Translations under genes and position numbers: made by a program
The notes under the pieces: model-generated
The model's input: only the letters and a program-made list of their open reading frames with translations
Database searches by the model: none
What the model was told of the DNA's origin: nothing
Assembly (NCBI GenBank): GCA_902571795.1
Contig: CACGDL010000012.1
Coordinates: 1-35,315 of the forward strand
Length of the DNA stretch: 35,315 bases
Direction: 5' to 3'
Origin: an uncultured Prochlorococcus sp.
Lineage (GTDB): Bacteria; Cyanobacteriota; Cyanobacteriia; PCC-6307; Cyanobiaceae
Shown here: one piece after another, positions 14,777-22,657 of the stretch
Numbering within the stretch: position 1 is the first letter of the stretch
Layout of the letters: every line of letters starts with the position of its first letter

Positions 14777-15328
14777 TTAAGGATTAATTTCAACTTTTTC
14801 CCATTTCTTACTCTTTTCCCAAAGATATCTTTTGTGAACAGGCTGTTCTAATTTAAGAAGATCTACTGAATCGATTTCAAAATTTAGAACTACAAAATTT
14901 TCTGACTTGGGAAGATTGGATAATATTTCATAAGCAGATTGGACTTTTGGGTTTTTTTTCTCTCCAGGAGATCCCCAAAACCAAGTAAATTTTGATTTTT
15001 CTGATAATAAATCCCAATAATTTTTGTTATCACTTAATTCATGTATTTTTCCTTTGAACCTATATTGTGATTTGGTTTTCAAAAAGAACCATAATATTTC
15101 TGCATTAGGGTTGGATTTTAAATGCCCAATTTTTTCACTTCTTCTATCTGTAAAAATAATCATTGAACTATCTTTATGCCATCCTCTGAAAACAACTGTT
15201 CTTAATCTTGGCTCATTTTCTTCGCTGACTGTTGCAAGCTGTATCCATCTATTAGAGGGTGATTTGCCCTCTTTTTTTCTAGAAGATTTTAAATCTTGCC
15301 TCCAACTGGGTAAGTTGTTATCAGGCAT
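14777..15328 (-). CDS. Pyridoxamine 5'-phosphate oxidase-like flavoprotein
   Basis: 183 residues. The segment NRWIQLATVSEENEPRLRTVVFRGW is the FMN-binding beta-strand pair of the PNPOx-like (PPOX) fold; shown in part, ATVSEENEPRLRTVVFRG is the phosphate-contact region. TDRRSEKIGHLKSNPNAEIL (shorter part: RSEKIGHLKSNP) is the family's second motif. The C-terminal LEQPVHKRYLWEK is typical of the cyanobacterial/plant Alr4036-type subgroup. These proteins bind FMN, but the substrate is often unknown; true vitamin B6 oxidase activity is not certain. The start overlaps the upstream methyltransferase-like gene's stop by 8 nt, suggesting translational coupling. Confidence 0.88.
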   Translation of the reverse strand: MPDNNLPSWRQDLKSSRKKEGKSPSNRWIQLATVSEENEPRLRTVVFRGWHKDSSMIIFTDRRSEKIGHLKSNPNAEILWFFLKTKSQYRFKGKIHELSDNKNYWDLLSEKSKFTWFWGSPGEKKNPKVQSAYEILSNLPKSENFVVLNFEIDSVDLLKLEQPVHKRYLWEKSKKWEKVEINP

Positions 15329-15938
15329 TTAATTTAGGCAATATAAGACCACTTTTCCTTTTGTATTCTTCGAATGAATCATATTTTGAGAGCGATTTAT
15401 CTTTTTTTATCATTCTTGGTAAAAAAACTATAGAGAAAAATATTGCAAGAATTAATAGTGGTATGAAACTCATTGAAAGTATGGCGAATGATAGATAAAT
15501 TAGTATTTCTCCTAGATAATTTGTATTCCTTATATTTTTGAAAAATCCTTCTTTAATTAGATCTTTTTTTAATTTAAGAGAAAAATATTTTTGGGCATCA
15601 CTAGCAAAGTGTAGAAAAACACCAATTATATTTATAGATACAGATGCGGCTATTACGATATTTGGAACAGATTTCTGAGATGAGATAAGAATGTAGGGAG
15701 CTACCCAGTAACTTCCAAGGAAAATAAAACCAGTAACTGAAGTTAAAAAATTGATTTTTTCTTTAAAATAAGGATCTGGGAATATCTTTTCTTTTAGAAG
15801 CCAAAGTAATCCATAAGTACCATGCAGAGCTAAATAAACGTAAGGAGCGATCGTAAAATTATCAAAAAAAATCATAAGACCTATAACTACAAATGCAGTG
15901 AGCCCCTTATGTAGATTAATTATTTGATTAAGTTTCAT
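15321..15938 (-). CDS. DUF1295/isoprenylcysteine methyltransferase-like membrane protein
   Basis: 205 residues with about five membrane spans. The C-terminal half holds the DUF1295/ICMT-type signature: KKDLIKEGFFKNIRNTNYLG (the LI..G.F...R.TNYLGE core), a hydrophobic pair, then a conserved end DSFEEYKRKSG. This class includes phospholipid and isoprenylcysteine methyltransferases and steroid 5-alpha-reductase-like proteins, which use SAM or NADPH at the membrane. Which chemistry applies is not decided by sequence here. It precedes the PNPOx-like gene with an 8-nt overlap; both probably come from one message, downstream of the tRNA-Val. Confidence 0.78.
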   Translation of the reverse strand: MKLNQIINLHKGLTAFVVIGLMIFFDNFTIAPYVYLALHGTYGLLWLLKEKIFPDPYFKEKINFLTSVTGFIFLGSYWVAPYILISSQKSVPNIVIAASVSINIIGVFLHFASDAQKYFSLKLKKDLIKEGFFKNIRNTNYLGEILIYLSFAILSMSFIPLLILAIFFSIVFLPRMIKKDKSLSKYDSFEEYKRKSGLILPKLNA

Positions 15939-16005
15939 CTTTTTTAATAATCTAAAAAATGAAATTATTTTCTGTGGATATAACCTAGGTCTTCAATAGT
16001 TTTAA

Positions 16006-16077
16006 TGGGCGATACTGGATTCGAACCAGTGGCCACTACCGTGTCGAGGTAGTGCTCTACCACTGAGCTAATCGCCC
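16006..16077 (-). tRNA. tRNA-Val (anticodon GAC)
   Basis: A 72-nt cloverleaf is readable on the minus strand. The acceptor pairs GGGCGAT with ATCGCCC, the D-arm is GCTC/GAGC, the anticodon stem CTACC/GGTAG encloses a 7-nt loop TCGACAC, and the T-arm is ACTGG-TTCGAAT-CCAGT. The discriminator is A, and CCA is not encoded, so it must be added post-transcriptionally. Loop positions 34-36 read GAC, giving valine. The base at 33 is C instead of the nearly universal U, see findings. It lies between the S4-domain gene upstream and the methyltransferase-like gene downstream, on the same strand. Confidence 0.93.
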
Positions 16078-16126
16078 CAATTGAGGAATTATTAATCCCC
16101 CTTATAAGAAAATAGCAGGTTGCGTT

Positions 16127-16918
16127 TCATTTTCTAAGTAATTTAACTTTCCATCGTTCTCTTTTGGTTATTTCTAAATTTAGAATTTCGATAAATCCTT
16201 TATTTTCAAGTTCTAGTTTGTCGCCAATTTTTAGATTAATTGTTGGCTTATTAACTTTGCTTCCATTTAATCTGAGCATTCCATTTTCTATCCTTTCAAT
16301 GATTTTGGTTCTTGATACCCTAAAGCCAGCTGAAGCTATAGCATCTAATCTTGTTGAAGCTTCTACTGTATTGACAAGTTTTTTTGATCTTCCAGAAGGT
16401 ATTTGTAATTCATCTATACCTACTACATTAACTTTTACTTTTACGTCTCTTAAATAAAAAATCTTTTCATCTAGATGCTTAATATTTGAATTATCAATTA
16501 TCCCTTGTGCCCCCCTATCGCCAATAGTCCATATATCTCCAACTTTTATTTGATTAACCCCATTTTCAATTAAGAGGGATCTAAAGTCGTCTTGTGTAGC
16601 ATTATCAAATAAAAAATTTCCATTAATTTTTATTCCTTGAGCTGGAAAATTACTTTTTAGCGCATCCTCTTCAGGAATATTATCTCCTCTAAAGCAAGCT
16701 ATCCTAGATCTTTGAGAAGAGGAGAATCCTCCATAAATAAAAAATTTAAAATCATTTAAATTTTCAAAATCTTTTAAAATCTCCTCGCAAACATAAGTTG
16801 AATTAAACCCAGTCCAATAAGTTTCCCAGTGTTTGTAGGCTAAGTTAGCAATATTTATTAATTCCTCAGTTTCTTTTTTGTAGTTTGAATTTATTAAGAT
16901 CTCTTTTAAGTCAATCAT
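16127..16918 (-). CDS. YlmH-type RNA-binding S4 domain protein
   Basis: 263 residues, ATG start. The N-terminal 180 residues match the YlmH family: a middle IYGGFSSSQRSRIACFRGD segment, then DDFRSLLIENGVNQIKVGDI and GDRGAQGII. The C-terminal S4 domain (about 187-250) is recognisable from STRLDAIASAGFRVSRTKII followed by NGMLRLNGSKVNKPT and GDKLEL. YlmH proteins bind rRNA or stalled ribosomal large subunits; the cyanobacterial version has also been labelled a photosystem II S4 protein. The role is likely ribosome-associated. It follows the 188-aa gene with no gap (TAA directly touching the ATG), one operon. Confidence 0.9.
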   Translation of the reverse strand: MIDLKEILINSNYKKETEELINIANLAYKHWETYWTGFNSTYVCEEILKDFENLNDFKFFIYGGFSSSQRSRIACFRGDNIPEEDALKSNFPAQGIKINGNFLFDNATQDDFRSLLIENGVNQIKVGDIWTIGDRGAQGIIDNSNIKHLDEKIFYLRDVKVKVNVVGIDELQIPSGRSKKLVNTVEASTRLDAIASAGFRVSRTKIIERIENGMLRLNGSKVNKPTINLKIGDKLELENKGFIEILNLEITKRERWKVKLLRK

Positions 16919-17485
16919 TTAGCCTTCTAAAAAAATTATATCTTTTGCTTCTGATTGTTTTATCAAAGCCCATGGTAATTCAGCCCCAATTTGATTTTCA
17001 AGTAGAACAAGCCATTTACCCTCTTTATTAAAATTAATAATCGATCTTAACTCTTTATTTCTATTAATGTTGATACTTGCAGAAGAAACAATGCTTCCTA
17101 AATATCCTGAACCCATTCCTAAAAGACCTCCAATTAATGATTCCCCGATGTTATTTAAACCAAGAAAGCTGAATGTAGATAAATTTGTCATATTAGAAAA
17201 AGCGATTCCAGCTATAAACCCAAATGGCATTAGCCATCTACTCATATCTTGTTGTCTGATCTTTCTATCAAGTTTAGGATTTAAGATTCTTATATCTTCA
17301 AAATTTTGAGATTTAAATAAGATATTTGCTTTCTCATTGAGCAATTCTGTTTCGTCTGATGATATTTTCTCACTTATTGGTGGGATCAAAATAGCTTCAG
17401 AGAGCATTACTGATTTTTCTTTGAAAACATCAAATAGCTGGATACATTTATCAATGTCTTCAAATATCACAATACTTTTAGTCAA
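16919..17485 (-). CDS. Cyanobacterial conserved-type membrane-associated protein, 188 aa
   Basis: 188 residues from a TTG start. The N-terminal part (MTKSIVIFEDIDKCIQLFDV) looks like a small alpha/beta domain. The centre has two hydrophobic stretches: MPFGFIAGIAF and a glycine-rich ESLIGGLLGMGSGYLGSIV that resembles a glycine-zipper hairpin. The C-terminus (GKWLVLLENQIGAELPW) forms a second soluble strand-helix unit. The family is not recognised with certainty. Sharing an operon with the YlmH-type gene, immediately upstream of it, is the only functional hint. Confidence 0.7.
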   Translation of the reverse strand: MTKSIVIFEDIDKCIQLFDVFKEKSVMLSEAILIPPISEKISSDETELLNEKANILFKSQNFEDIRILNPKLDRKIRQQDMSRWLMPFGFIAGIAFSNMTNLSTFSFLGLNNIGESLIGGLLGMGSGYLGSIVSSASININRNKELRSIINFNKEGKWLVLLENQIGAELPWALIKQSEAKDIIFLEG

Positions 17486-17584
17486 ATTTCAATCCTCAAA
17501 TGTTTGTGTGTTATTCAAATTAATAAAATAAGATACATACACTATAGATTAAGTTAAAGTAAAAGATTAAAGAACCAATCTTAA
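17486..17584. promoter_or_regulatory. Divergent promoter region, 188-aa gene / serA
   Basis: 99 nt between divergent starts. A TATAGAT at 17543-17549, 36 nt before the serA ATG, is the best -10 candidate for serA; a convincing -35 is not seen. The other promoter must lie in the remaining bases. Confidence 0.35.
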
Positions 17585-19171
17585 ATGACAAAAGTTCTCA
17601 TTACAGATCCAATTGATCAAACAGGAATCGATATTCTTTCACAAGTTGCTCAGGTTGATCAGAAGATAGGAATCTCAGACTCTGAGTTAGCTTCCATTAT
17701 TAAAGATTATGATGCTTTAATGATTCGCTCTGGTACTCAAGTAACTGAAGAGATTATTAACTCTTCAAGTAAACTGAGAATCATTGGGAGAGCAGGAGTT
17801 GGAGTCGATAATGTAGATGTTAAGGCTGCTACGCAAAAAGGAGTCCTTGTTGTTAATTCTCCAGGGGGTAACACAATAGCTGCGGCTGAACATACTATAG
17901 CTATGATGTTGGCCATATCTAGACATATTCCAATTGCTAATAGTAGTACTTTGCTAGGTAAATGGGAGAGAAAGAAATTCGTTGGGAATGAGCTTTATAA
18001 GAAAAAATTAGGTGTAGTAGGTTTAGGGAAAATTGGCGCTCATGTAGCGAAAGTTGCTAATGCATTAGGAATGGAAGTTTGCGGATATGATCCCTTTGTT
18101 TCAACTGAAAGAGCTCAACAAATCCAAGTTAAACTATCTGATCTAGAGGATTTATTCCAACAATCCGATTATGTAACTTTGCATTTACCTCGCACACCAG
18201 AGACAGAAAATTTAGTAAATATGGAGGTGCTTAAAAGTATGAAAAGTAGCGCAAAATTAATTAATTGTGCTCGAGGAGGCTTGATTGACGAAGAAGCATT
18301 AGCAGAAGCTTTAAATAAATCATTGATTGGAGGGGCTGCAATAGATGTCTTTTCAAAAGAACCTTTGGAATCTAATTCACCACTTTTGAAGGTTGAAAAG
18401 AATCTTATTCTTACCCCTCACTTAGGAGCATCTACTCGGGAAGCACAAGAAAATGTAGCTGTTGACGTTGCAGAACAAATCCGAGATGTCTTGCTTGGCT
18501 TATCTGCGAGAACTGCAGTTAACATTCCAGGTTTGAGCCCTGATATTATGGATAGTCTAAAACCTCATTTGCAGTTGGCTGAAACAATGGGTCTGCTTAT
18601 AAGCCAGCTTTCAGGTGGACAGATACAGAAATTAGAGGTTAAGCTTCAAGGCGAATTTGTTCAACATCCATCCCAGCCATTAATAATAGCTAGTCTGAAA
18701 GGGCTTCTAAGTAAAGCTTTGGGTGATAGGATCAATTATGTAAATGCTTCTCTAGAAGCAGATTCAAGAGGCATTTCAGTAGTCGAGAGTAAAGATGAGG
18801 CAAGACCTGAATTTGCTAGTGGATCACTTCAGTTAACCACTTTTGGAGATAATGGCGACCATAGCGTAGCGGGAAGCATTTTTGCTGATGGGGAATTAAG
18901 AATTATTAGTATTGATCAATATCCTGTTAATGTATCGCCAAGTAGATACATGCTTGTTACCAGGCATAGGGATATGCCTGGTATTATTGGTAAGCTTGGT
19001 TCTTTATTGGGTAGCAACAATGTAAATATTGCCTCAATGCAAGTTGGGCGCAAAATTGTTAGAGGTGAAGCTGTTATGGTTCTAAGTATTGATGATCCAA
19101 TTCCTAATAAGTTGCTTGACACTATTATTGAAGTAGAGGGAATTACCAACGCTAATCCAGTTACTCTATAA
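17585..19171 (+). CDS. serA: D-3-phosphoglycerate dehydrogenase
   Basis: SerA oxidises 3-phosphoglycerate to 3-phosphohydroxypyruvate with NAD, the first step of serine synthesis. The 528 residues make it the long form (catalytic, ASB and ACT domains). Visible: [12 protein letters not shown] and [11 protein letters not shown] near the start, Rossmann [20 protein letters not shown] (about 142-161), catalytic [13 protein letters not shown] with the Arg, the Asp/Glu region IDVFSKEPL, and [12 protein letters not shown] with the active His. The C-terminal ACT domain (about 452-528) starts [20 protein letters not shown] and normally binds serine. prmA follows 17 nt downstream. Confidence 0.97.
   Translation: MTKVLITDPIDQTGIDILSQVAQVDQKIGISDSELASIIKDYDALMIRSGTQVTEEIINSSSKLRIIGRAGVGVDNVDVKAATQKGVLVVNSPGGNTIAAAEHTIAMMLAISRHIPIANSSTLLGKWERKKFVGNELYKKKLGVVGLGKIGAHVAKVANALGMEVCGYDPFVSTERAQQIQVKLSDLEDLFQQSDYVTLHLPRTPETENLVNMEVLKSMKSSAKLINCARGGLIDEEALAEALNKSLIGGAAIDVFSKEPLESNSPLLKVEKNLILTPHLGASTREAQENVAVDVAEQIRDVLLGLSARTAVNIPGLSPDIMDSLKPHLQLAETMGLLISQLSGGQIQKLEVKLQGEFVQHPSQPLIIASLKGLLSKALGDRINYVNASLEADSRGISVVESKDEARPEFASGSLQLTTFGDNGDHSVAGSIFADGELRIISIDQYPVNVSPSRYMLVTRHRDMPGIIGKLGSLLGSNNVNIASMQVGRKIVRGEAVMVLSIDDPIPNKLLDTIIEVEGITNANPVTL
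18959..18982 (+). repeat. Perfect 10-bp hairpin inside the serA ACT-domain codons
   Basis: ACCAGGCATA and TATGCCTGGT are exact complements around GGGA. The stem is unusually GC-rich for this genome. It encodes the TRHRDMPGI segment, so the symmetry may be accidental, but it could also affect mRNA folding. No T-run follows. Confidence 0.5.
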
Positions 19172-19188
19172 AATGGTCTAATCTATTA

Positions 19189-20100
19189 ATGGTAATTAAA
19201 GATTGGTATAAACTAACTTTTCTGATAGAAAGTGATTCTGAAGAAATTATTATTTGGAAATTAAATGAGCTGGGAATATTTAGTTTTTCATTTGAATATT
19301 TAATTAAAAATGAAAATAAAAAAGAAGTGAATATATGGCTTCCAATTGATGATTGGGGCGAGAGTTCTAGAAGTGATTTTGAAAAAATAATTAGCAAACT
19401 TCTAAATGTTAAACCCTCTAGGAATCAATTTTTTAACTGGAGCATAATTAAAGAGGAGGATTGGTTGACAAGCTGGAAGAAATATTGGGCTCCTGAATTA
19501 GTAGGAAATCATTTTTTAATATTGCCTTGTTGGATAAATCTAAATAAAAAGTTTAAAGATAAGCAAATCATTAAAATTGATCCTGGAGCAGCCTTTGGTA
19601 CAGGAAGTCATCCTTCGACTTATCTTTGCTTGGAAAAAATGGAGAATATTTTATTTTCTGAAAAAAAGGTACTAGATATTGGGAGTGGTAGCGGAATTTT
19701 GAGTGTAGCCGCAAGATTACTTGGCGCTAAAGAGGTTTGTGCAGTGGATAATGATTATTTAGCTATAAATTCAACTAACTCTAATTTTCAACTGAATTTC
19801 GGTAATTTAAACAATTTAAATACATATTTGGGATCTTTTAATGAGGTAATTTTAAAAAATCAACTCACAAAATTTGATTTTGTTTTATGCAATATTCTTG
19901 CTGAAGTAATAAAAGAAATGATTCCAAATATTTATAAGTGCTTGAGAAATAATGGGGAAGTCATTTTCAGTGGAATTCTGAATTCACAAAAAGATGAAAT
20001 TATAAAAATATTAATCCAGAATGACTTGAAATTAATTGATGTATCAACTAGAAAAGATTGGGCATGCGTTTCTGCGCAAAAAGCCAGCAATCCAAACTAA
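19189..20100 (+). CDS. prmA: Ribosomal protein L11 methyltransferase
   Basis: 303 residues, ATG start. PrmA trimethylates lysines and the N-terminus of L11 in the cytoplasm using SAM. The linker region carries [15 protein letters not shown], typical of PrmA, followed by [20 protein letters not shown] (part: [13 protein letters not shown]), diagnostic for this family. SAM-binding motif I is [20 protein letters not shown] and motif IV is [11 protein letters not shown], with NILA as the expected catalytic loop. Length fits (about 290-300). It trails serA by 17 nt, probably co-transcribed with it, an arrangement common in picocyanobacteria. Confidence 0.95.
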   Translation: MVIKDWYKLTFLIESDSEEIIIWKLNELGIFSFSFEYLIKNENKKEVNIWLPIDDWGESSRSDFEKIISKLLNVKPSRNQFFNWSIIKEEDWLTSWKKYWAPELVGNHFLILPCWINLNKKFKDKQIIKIDPGAAFGTGSHPSTYLCLEKMENILFSEKKVLDIGSGSGILSVAARLLGAKEVCAVDNDYLAINSTNSNFQLNFGNLNNLNTYLGSFNEVILKNQLTKFDFVLCNILAEVIKEMIPNIYKCLRNNGEVIFSGILNSQKDEIIKILIQNDLKLIDVSTRKDWACVSAQKASNPN

Positions 20101-20234
20101 GTATAAGTTTTTCTTATAGATACTCTTTCATACATTTTATTGTGTCATTTTTTACTTCAAAATCTCACATATCGACCTAATCGATGTTAAAAATGTATTT
20201 GATAGGTATTAATTACCAACAATTTTTTATTTAA
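20101..20234 (+). promoter_or_regulatory. petF upstream region
   Basis: 134 nt between prmA and petF. A short dyad ATCGA-cctaa-TCGAT lies near 20170-20184, and TATTAAT at 20207-20213 is a possible -10. A strong promoter is expected, since ferredoxin is abundant, but no -35 stands out. Confidence 0.35.
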
Positions 20235-20534
20235 ATGGCTTCTTACAAAGTTACTCTCATCAGCGAAGGTGAAGGCCTCAATTCAACTATTGAAGTACCT
20301 GATGACCAATACATCCTCGATGCGGCTGAAGAACAAGGTATCGACCTTCCTTATTCCTGCAGAGCTGGAGCATGTTCAACATGTGCTGGAAAAGTTACTT
20401 CAGGTAGTGTTGATCAGTCTGATCAAAGTTTCTTGGATGACGACCAACTAGAGGCTGGTTTTGTTCTTACTTGTGTTGCTTATCCAACATCTGACGTAAC
20501 AATTACAACTCATGCTGAGGAAGAATTGTACTAA
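20235..20534 (+). CDS. petF: [2Fe-2S] plant-type ferredoxin
   Basis: 99 residues. It carries electrons from photosystem I to FNR, nitrite reductase, thioredoxin reductase and others in the cytosol/stroma. The four cluster cysteines are in the standard pattern: [16 protein letters not shown] gives C42, C47 and C50, and [16 protein letters not shown] gives C80. The start [10 protein letters not shown] and the ending [10 protein letters not shown] are typical of major photosynthetic ferredoxins. Codon use is richer in C-ending codons than the neighbours, which is expected for a highly expressed gene. A clear terminator follows at 20580-20608. Confidence 0.97.
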   Translation: MASYKVTLISEGEGLNSTIEVPDDQYILDAAEEQGIDLPYSCRAGACSTCAGKVTSGSVDQSDQSFLDDDQLEAGFVLTCVAYPTSDVTITTHAEEELY

Positions 20535-20579
20535 TTATAAAAATTTAACTTTTCTAAGTTGATTATTGATTATTTCTCT

Positions 20580-20608
20580 GCCACCCTCTATGAAGGTGGC
20601 TTTTTTTT
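20580..20608 (+). terminator. Intrinsic terminator of petF
   Basis: GCCACC and GGTGGC pair around the loop CTCTATGAA and are followed by eight T. This is a textbook Rho-independent terminator 45 nt after the petF stop codon. It ends four nt before the ATG of the next gene. Confidence 0.92.
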
Positions 20609-20612
20609 GTAA

Positions 20613-20981
20613 ATGGATAAATTTGAATTTTTCAAGACTGACAGTGTTCAATCAAGTTATGGAGGTCAGTACAGTTATAAGGTAATTGGCCCATGTTGCA
20701 GACTTTATGATAGGGAAGAGTTACCTTGGCCTTGCTCAAGGCTTGCTTGGAGAAGTAAGGAGCCTAGTTGGAGAAGAATAGGGTCTAGGTTCGTTGCTGA
20801 TATGGCTTCAAGAAAATGCCCATCTTACTCAGTTCAGATTTTGGAGCCTGGATCAAAACCTGTTGAGACAGTTATAACTCTTTTTTCAAAGAAATTTTCT
20901 TCTGATATACAAGAATGGTGGTATAGCAAAAAACCAGGCTCAAAAGAGCCTGGTAATATCTTCCCTTCTGAAACTGGTTAG
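20613..20981 (+). CDS. Cyanobacterial hypothetical protein, 122 aa
   Basis: 122 residues from ATG 20613. Soluble, rich in Arg, Trp and Ser. Distinct segments are QYSYKVIGPCCRLYDREELP, then WPCSRLAWRSKEPSWRRIG and ASRKCPSYSVQILEPG; four cysteines lie in the first two thirds and may be structural. No known domain recognised; it looks like a conserved cyanobacterial protein of unknown role. It starts right behind the petF terminator, so it needs its own promoter inside that hairpin region or read-through. Its 3' end contains the inverted repeat that serves as terminator for the opposite gene. Confidence 0.75.
   Translation: MDKFEFFKTDSVQSSYGGQYSYKVIGPCCRLYDREELPWPCSRLAWRSKEPSWRRIGSRFVADMASRKCPSYSVQILEPGSKPVETVITLFSKKFSSDIQEWWYSKKPGSKEPGNIFPSETG
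20927..20954 (-). terminator. Minus-strand intrinsic terminator inside the opposite gene's 3' codons
   Basis: Read on the minus strand, ACCAGGCTC-TTTT-GAGCCTGGT forms a perfect 9-bp stem followed by TTTTTGC. It lies 41 nt beyond the stop of the pentapeptide gene. On the plus strand no T-run follows, so it acts for the minus-strand transcript only. It overlaps codons for KKPGSKEPG of the 122-aa gene. Confidence 0.82.
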
Positions 20982-20994
20982 CTTTGAATAAATA

Positions 20995-21543
20995 TTATGC
21001 TTTTGGCTTTGGAGGCATGTAACCTTTTAAGCCAGTGCATTCAAGACTATCAATTGTATTAACTCCAGTTTGTGAGTTGGTTCCACTAGCTCTTTCACAT
21101 AATGATTTTCTCTGAGAAAGATCAAGATTTGCATCAGTAAAGTCTGCCCCATCAATAATTGCTCCATCAAAAACACTTTTCATTAGCTCACCATTGGTAA
21201 GATTTGCATCTGTAAAATCTGCATTATCAAAGCGTGTTGCATATGCAATGAGGTCGGTCATATTTGCTCCTTTAAAACTAGAGTTTTTTGCAGTCGTCAC
21301 ACTCATATATGCACCTTGAAGATTAGCTTCTCCTAAATCTTGATTAGATAAATCATATTTAACATATTCAGTATTATGAAGGTCAGCACCGTGAAGATCA
21401 TCTTTTAGAACGTCAACTGATGAAGGATCACTAGGATAGAGTGCATTTGCAGATATTGGATTAATAAATAACCCAATAATTAATGGAAGAAAAATAAATA
21501 GTCTTTTACAAGACTTATGTAGTGATGAAAAAATAGAGACCAT
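20995..21543 (-). CDS. Secreted/lumenal pentapeptide-repeat protein
   Basis: 182 residues from ATG 21543; ATG 21555 or TTG 21558 would add four or five residues (MSIE...). The signal peptide has a basic n-region (HKSCKRL), a hydrophobic core (FIFLPLIIGLFI) and a probable cleavage after ISANA. The mature part carries A(D/N)LxN-type pentapeptides: GADLHNTEYVKYDLSNQDLG, then EANLQGAYM, FKGANMTDL, NADFTDANLTNGELM and GADFTDANLD. These build a right-handed quadrilateral helix. Two cysteines near the end (SLCERASG and SLECTG) probably make a disulfide. Similar proteins occur in the thylakoid lumen; function is unclear. Confidence 0.88.
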   Translation of the reverse strand: MVSIFSSLHKSCKRLFIFLPLIIGLFINPISANALYPSDPSSVDVLKDDLHGADLHNTEYVKYDLSNQDLGEANLQGAYMSVTTAKNSSFKGANMTDLIAYATRFDNADFTDANLTNGELMKSVFDGAIIDGADFTDANLDLSQRKSLCERASGTNSQTGVNTIDSLECTGLKGYMPPKPKA

Positions 21544-21629
21544 TTCGATCGACATCAAATATAAAAACCTAAGACTATTATTTCATGGGTTGGTCATTTA
21601 CAACGCTCCTGCTAACGAACTGTTGCAGT

Positions 21630-22568
21630 TTATTTTATTTCTGCCGTTAGAAAATCTTTTGCAAGCTGAGTATTTGGAAAAACTTTTTGAGCCTCTTTAA
21701 GCAAATCGATTGGAGTTATTGCGTTTTTATTGGTATATCTTGGACTTAAATGAGTAATAATTAATTTTTTTGTGTTAGATAATAATGCTGTTTTGGCGGC
21801 CATGATTGTTGTGGAATGTAATTTTTCGTATGCCATACTTTCATCCTCCTCTGAAAAAGTCGATTCATGTACGAGTAAATCGGCATTTTTTGATAGTGAA
21901 ACAGCTGATTCGCTAAAGATTGTATCTGTGCAATAAACAAAACTTTCACCCTCTCGAGGGGGGCCACAGAATTCTTTCCCATCAAATGTCCTACCATCCG
22001 CTAAAACTACTTTTTTACCTTTTTGTAGTTCTGAATAAATTGGTCCAGGTGCTATTTTTAGAGACTCTGCTTTTTTGATATCAAATATACCTGGTTTATC
22101 TTTTTCACTAACTCGATAACCATAAGCAGGTATTTTATGTTTAAGACAGGCGCATTTTACTTTTATTTTATTGTTTTCAAATAGGATTTTATTTTCTGAT
22201 GCAAAATTTTCAACTTCCACAAAATGCAATGGAAACGATAATTTGCAAAAACTACTTTTAAGTGCAGAATTTATAAAACTTCTCAACTCTGAAGGACCGT
22301 AAATTTCAATACCCTTACTATTTCCAGATAAACCTAAGGTAGCTAAAAGTCCAGGTAAACCATAAATATGATCTCCATGCATATGTGTAATAAATATTTT
22401 CTTAATTTGTGAAGATTTAATATTGCTTTTCATTATTTGATGTTGTGTTCCCTCTCCACAATCGAAAAGCCAAACTTCTGATGATTGTGATAATTTAAGT
22501 GCTAGGGAAGAAACATTTCTCGTTAAGGATGGGACGCCTGAGCTTGTTCCTAAGAAGGTGATATTCAC
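21630..22568 (-). CDS. rnz: Ribonuclease Z (tRNase Z)
   Basis: 312 residues from a GTG start. It cuts the 3' trailer of pre-tRNAs and needs two zinc ions; this fits a genome whose tRNA-Val lacks an encoded CCA. The metallo-beta-lactamase core is complete: MNITFLGTSSGVPSLTRNVS at the start, FDCGEGTQHQI, THMHGDHIYGLPGLL with H62, H64, D66 and H67, later LKHKIPAYGYR (flexible-arm side), CTDTIFSES, HESTFSEEDE and ITHLSPRY with further ligands. Length is typical for the short form. The gene is divergent from the SpoIID-like gene. Confidence 0.96.
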   Translation of the reverse strand: MNITFLGTSSGVPSLTRNVSSLALKLSQSSEVWLFDCGEGTQHQIMKSNIKSSQIKKIFITHMHGDHIYGLPGLLATLGLSGNSKGIEIYGPSELRSFINSALKSSFCKLSFPLHFVEVENFASENKILFENNKIKVKCACLKHKIPAYGYRVSEKDKPGIFDIKKAESLKIAPGPIYSELQKGKKVVLADGRTFDGKEFCGPPREGESFVYCTDTIFSESAVSLSKNADLLVHESTFSEEDESMAYEKLHSTTIMAAKTALLSNTKKLIITHLSPRYTNKNAITPIDLLKEAQKVFPNTQLAKDFLTAEIK

Positions 22569-22657
22569 TTATTTATGATATTTTTATTTTTATATCTGGA
22601 TTAAATCTAGACTTTTAGTCAAACTTAGGCAAATTAAGCATTTGTTTTTCTAACAAA
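22569..22657. promoter_or_regulatory. Divergent promoter region rnz / spoIID-like
   Basis: 89 AT-rich nt between the GTG of rnz and the GTG at 22658. Both promoters must lie here, but no clear hexamer pair is visible. Confidence 0.3.

Noticed and set aside
16006..16077. tRNA with anticodon CGA read from the same loop
   Set aside because: Shifting the loop to place T at 33 breaks the 5-bp anticodon stem, so GAC with C33 is the better reading.
20933..20954. Plus-strand terminator of the 122-aa gene
   Set aside because: No T-run follows on the plus strand, and the hairpin lies before the stop codon; the T-run is on the minus-strand side.
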